Shown here piece after piece: positions 62,501 through 64,000 of a DNA stretch of 64,000 nucleotides; positions within the stretch are counted from its first letter, which is position 1, and each line of letters begins with the position of its first letter. This DNA comes from JAJDXW01 sp965214795 (GTDB taxonomy: Bacteria > Pseudomonadota > Gammaproteobacteria > HK1), in the NCBI GenBank assembly GCA_965214795.1, contig OZ243976.1, positions 2,170,001 through 2,234,000 on the forward strand. The letters are read 5' to 3'. Below the pieces are notes generated by a model that was not told the origin of the DNA, ran no database searches, and saw nothing but the letters and a program-made list of their open reading frames with translations. The translations under genes and the position numbers were made by a program.

Positions 62501-63412
62501 GACCACGAGCTCGGGAGGCTCCGGGCCCTCTTCCGCATCCGATTCCGACCGCGGGCCCGACATCGATTCGTCGCCCGGCCCGGCTTCGCCGCCCGGCGCC
62601 GCGTCTTCATCCGTTTCCCGCTTGGCGCTCGCCCCGGATTTGGCGCTTGTTCCGGGGAGCGGCGCGGAGTCCGTTCCCGATGCTCGCTCCGTCTCCGACT
62701 CAGCCGCTGCCGCTGCCGCCGCCTCCGCCGCCCCCGGGGGCGTACCCGGCGTCGGCAGGGTCTCCGCCTTCGCCGCCTCCGACCCGTGCGGTGCGCCGCT
62801 CGCTGCGTCGTCAGGTGTGCCGCCCGGCACCTTGGTGACTCGGGTATAGCCCTGCCGCGCGAGATGCTTTCGCACCTCCTCCTCGGGGAACCCGTCGGGC
62901 ACACGGACCCGGAACCGGACGACCGCCCGCTCGCCGGCCGCTTCGCCCAGCAGGTGGTCCGCGATACTTTCCGGGGTGTCGCGTCGTACCACCTCCCCGC
63001 ATCCGCGGCAGTGCAGACGGGTCTGGCGGGCGAAGAGGAGCTTCAGGTAGTCGTTGATCTCCGTCATGGTGCCCACCGTGGAGCGCGAGGTCCGGACCTG
63101 GTTGGTCTGGTCCACCGCGACGGCGGGCGGAATGCCGTCAATGCGGTCGGCGCGGGGCCGGTCCATGCGATCGAGGAACTGGCGGGCGTAGGGCGAGAAG
63201 GTCTCGACGTAGCGGCGCTGCCCCTCGGCGTACACCGTGTCGAACGCGAGCGACGACTTGCCCGAGCCGCTCACGCCGGTGACGACGATGAGCTCGCGGA
63301 GGGGAAGGTCGACATCGAGGCCCTTCAGGTTGTTCTGTCGGGCTCCGCGGACGGCGATTGCGCCCTTCGACGGTGGAGGGCGGCGGGGGGGCGCGGCTTC
63401 CATTGCGCGCAT
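56546..63412 (-). CDS. uvrA: Double-length UvrA with four ABC ATPase modules
   Basis: ATG 63412 (or 63403) gives about 2,288 residues, against about 940 for normal UvrA. Four Walker A sites (GVSGSGKS) lie near residues 47, 944, 1384 and 1947. The signature motifs are TLSGGEVQRI, SLSGGEAQRLKL, SLSGGEAQRIRL and SLSGGEAQRLKL. Zinc-finger Cys pairs are present (CPRCDLAY...CDTCRG; CPTCSGNG...CPDCSGRR; CAGCGRSF...CPRCRG; CPACGGQG...CDECEG). The two halves are fused through Pro/Gly/Ala/Glu-rich linkers. Double UvrA proteins occur in other bacteria; this one probably works as an intramolecular dimer in damage recognition or drug tolerance. No uvrB or uvrC is nearby. Confidence 0.92.
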   Translation of the reverse strand: MRAMEAAPPRRPPPSKGAIAVRGARQNNLKGLDVDLPLRELIVVTGVSGSGKSSLAFDTVYAEGQRRYVETFSPYARQFLDRMDRPRADRIDGIPPAVAVDQTNQVRTSRSTVGTMTEINDYLKLLFARQTRLHCRGCGEVVRRDTPESIADHLLGEAAGERAVVRFRVRVPDGFPEEEVRKHLARQGYTRVTKVPGGTPDDAASGAPHGSEAAKAETLPTPGTPPGAAEAAAAAAAESETERASGTDSAPLPGTSAKSGASAKRETDEDAAPGGEAGPGDESMSGPRSESDAEEGPEPPELVVIQDRLRIDPGGRARLVEALEAALAAGRGRAEAAVGTGRGTVLRFSAALECPRCDLAYRDPVPNLFSFNSPIGACDTCRGFGREMGIDYDLVIPDERLTLREGAIKPLQTKTYLPYQRYLLKQAGRAGVPDDVPWHALTREERAWVIEGDGRRRDGHWFGVRGFFDWLERKSYRMHIRVLLSRYRGYLPCTGCGGARLKPEALDWRLAGGEADSAEPARDVSDYAERIRPARGGSAGSAKPARGDAGPETREEANGAAGPARTDAEPGGRDDANGAPNPVNSGAEKDATGAGGAGAAGTGGNVAGGPGGAGGAGGRGAEATAHTFDIHEICTLPLDRCLAFFEDFRPSALIDEATSLLLEELRSRLRYLVAVGLGYLTLDRQSRTLSGGEVQRINLTTALGTSLVNTLFVLDEPSVGLHPRDLGRMIGVLHRLRNAGNTILVVEHDEQVIRAADRVLDLGPGPGAAGGEVVYEGPPRGLARCRESLTGAYLGGRRRVAAGPEGAGGTEGGPAAPGSGTAKAESARAGMARAGPTPDAAGRVRLPGSPSPPGVPPGRGRRLAPDRHAGAGTGKSRPAVHEPDSKEGDPAARPTGSGPPTAAAMASRAGAGPGHLLIRGAAEHNLKGIDVRIPLGRLVCVTGVSGSGKSTLVEDVCHCGLLKRLGRPRETPGRHDGIDGAEAIADVVLVDQSPIGKTSRSVPASYVGALDPIRKLFAAEPLARERGYAAGRFSFNHADGRCPTCSGNGFEHLEMQFLSDVYLRCPDCSGRRYRADVLEVKIAPDGLSIAGVLDLTVGQAIARFADSPEIVKRLRPLAAVGLGYVTLGQPVPSLSGGEAQRLKLAGHLAAGQRGGGAARRNAGAEQPGGGTLFLFDEPTTGLHFEDVAILLAAFRELIAAGHSVTVIEHHLDVIAAADWIIDLGPEGGEGGGEVVCEGPPAAVAAEPRSYTGRELHAHLARRSRQGEAEERTGEGDRLGSAPCTGGDSDGDGPSDPSGFPHRGRRRADRGDPVPIPGHGARPTRGIGEAPAPNAPAGAVGVREAPAPYASPEVIEIRRARDHNLKDIDVRVPRDRFTAITGVSGSGKSTLAFDIVFAEGQRRYLESLNAYARQFVQPAARPDVDAVLGIPPTVAIEQRTSRGGAKSTVATATEIHHFLRLLFSKLGIQHCPDCNRPIESRTRDAVVASVMKEFRGRPVELLAPLVVARKGYYTDLARWAARKGYAHLRVDGEHLPTGDWPRLDRYREHDVDLPVAVLTVDPAGERALRTALDTALELGRSLVIVAERGGPDARPDTGEGAKGERRERRYSTARACAGCGRSFDEPDPRLFSFNSRHGWCPRCRGVGLEPAASAPASAPASTPADGRTRRRRRKGTRDRPPSEPRTVAEYEREELPEGALAGSAVPCRACAGERLRPEARAVRFRGRTIGEIGRLSIAEARAWVEDLALDGRDEAVAGDLLAELRSRLDFLLQVGLGYLSLHRAAPSLSGGEAQRIRLAAQLGSNLRGVCYVLDEPTIGLHARDNSLLLDALDRLRAHGNTVLVVEHDEATIRRAEHVIDLGPGAGAGGGEVVATGSLASVMRERRSLTGRWLARPPPPMRSESPVRLAGGAGGQAWLEVRNARRHNLKGISPRFPLGRLVCVTGVSGSGKSTLVREVLREGLESALRGAGTESGTGTSTSGGGGSLPGGDGGDGRPGGGPGCDGVAGFEPVTRVLEVDQTPIGKTPRSCPVTYLKIWDHVRRLFAETTEARIRGWSASRFSFNTGEGAGGGRCPACGGQGERKIEMSFLPNARVPCDECEGARFTRETLGVRFRGRSIGDILHMTVEEAVEFFPAHPRVHHALLMLREVGLGYLRLGQQSPSLSGGEAQRLKLVTELAKARPSDTPRARRNHTAYLLDEPTVGLHMADVEKLVRVLHRLAAAGHTVIVIEHNLDVIAAADWIVDLGPEGGDAGGRIVAEGTPDQIAGIAPVGHTGRVLGEFLRAREAA
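61812..61841. repeat. REP-like palindrome inside the UvrA coding sequence
   Basis: These 30 bases (GCAGGTCGGATTCGCTCAGC and ten more) are the exact reverse complement of 8427-8456 in the intergenic element. In the UvrA frame they encode part of DVSDYAERIRPA, in a low-complexity linker, and do not break the frame. Confidence 0.8.
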
Positions 63413-63466
63413 TATCGCGCATTGTCCGGGGCGGGGCGCCTCCCACTTGGGTATCATCGCGCGGCC

Positions 63467-64000
63467 ATGCCCCGCCTCGCCGCCAACCTCAGCTATCTCT
63501 TCACCGAACGCCCGTTTCCGGATCGGTTCGGAGCGGCCGCCGCCTGCGGCTTCCGGGCCGTGGAGCACCAGCTCCCCTACTCGGAGGCGCCCGAGTCGGC
63601 CATTCGCGAACGGCTCCGGGACCACGACCTCGCGGCCGTCCTCTTCAACCTTCCGCCCGGGGAGGAAGGGGAGCGTGGGCTCGGCGGGCTGCCGGGGCGC
63701 GAGGCGGAGTTCCGGGAAGGGGTGGACCTCGCGCTCCGCTACTGCCGAGCGACCGGCTGTCCCCGGCTGCACGCGATGTGGGGGGTGCCGGGCGCGGAGA
63801 CGAGCCGGGAGGAGAGCCGCGCCACCTTCGTCTCCAACCTCCGAGAAGCGGCCCCGCGGGCGGCCGAGGCCGGCGTGACCCTGCTCGTGGAGCCGCTCAA
63901 CCCCCGCGACAACCCCGGCTATCCCCTCAACCGCCAGGCGGATGCGCATGCCCTCACGGCCGAGGTGGGCGCCCCGAACGTCAAGGTGCAGTTCGACCTC
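63467..64000 (+). CDS. Hydroxypyruvate isomerase-like TIM-barrel protein (3' end beyond window)
   Basis: ATG 63467 opens a frame still running at the end (178 codons). MPRLAANLSYLFTERPFPDR, ACGFRAVEHQLPYS, GCPRLHAMWGVPG, and LLVEPLNPRDNPGYPLN ending in KVQFDL match the Hyi/OtnI family, including the metal-binding Glu in EPLN and the Asp in FDL. It isomerises hydroxypyruvate and tartronate semialdehyde, or a related C3/C4 sugar acid. It is divergent from uvrA with 54 bases between the starts, so the two share a promoter region. Confidence 0.85.
   Translation, partial: MPRLAANLSYLFTERPFPDRFGAAAACGFRAVEHQLPYSEAPESAIRERLRDHDLAAVLFNLPPGEEGERGLGGLPGREAEFREGVDLALRYCRATGCPRLHAMWGVPGAETSREESRATFVSNLREAAPRAAEAGVTLLVEPLNPRDNPGYPLNRQADAHALTAEVGAPNVKVQFDL

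Overview
The window is a high-GC bacterial chromosome segment that fits a proteobacterium, most likely a gammaproteobacterium. Supporting signs are a PhaR/phasin/PhaC/DUF6489 polyhydroxyalkanoate locus, a proteobacterial-type GshB, purine-rich ribosome binding sites, and short palindromes of the GGTCGGGTTA...TAACCCGAC type. The species cannot be fixed from sequence alone. I saw no rRNA, tRNA or CRISPR array.

Layout. 1-2.5 kb: two AT-richer genes cut by an IS66-type end, then a graveyard of transposase fragments. 2.5-9.8 kb: an envelope protease cluster with a caspase fused to a formylglycine-generating-enzyme (FGE) domain, a secreted subtilase, two small lipoproteins (one resembling a subtilase propeptide), an OmpA-domain protein and an unrecognised lipoprotein. 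10-16.5 kb: an enoyl-CoA hydratase-like enzyme, a Nudix hydrolase, GshB, a Phd/ParE-type toxin-antitoxin pair, a DUF4143 ATPase, a MITE-like element and an SDR protein. 17-21.3 kb: the PHA locus with visible PhaR-type operators.

22-33.8 kb, all on the minus strand: a tightly packed restriction island in transcription order VapB-VapC-HsdR-HsdM-HsdS-Vsr-Dcm-GHKL ATPase/histidine kinase-receiver protein, with almost every junction overlapping. The last two genes look like a two-component pair, which suggests a restriction system with a phosphorelay or ATPase switch. 34-36 kb: an AbrB/PIN pair lying between two direct copies of an EamA transporter 3' end. 36-40.3 kb: IlvD/Edd dehydratase, a coiled-coil membrane protein and a Gfo/Idh/MocA oxidoreductase.

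41.3-52.2 kb: a four-gene operon of lower GC. It encodes a 2,544-residue exported protein, a MotA/TolQ/ExbB-like membrane protein with a large extracytoplasmic insert, and two single-span proteins with similar transmembrane motifs. I do not recognise the set as a named system. I infer a proton-motive-force-driven envelope machine; with the island at 22-34 kb it is the best candidate for something undescribed.

52.2-64 kb: a transposase remnant, an MFS transporter, then a minus-strand operon of a double-length UvrA with four ABC modules, a D-2-hydroxyacid dehydrogenase and a second MFS protein. Divergent from it is the start of a hydroxypyruvate-isomerase-like gene. At least four kinds of dispersed repeat occur between genes, and one 30-base copy lies inside the UvrA reading frame.
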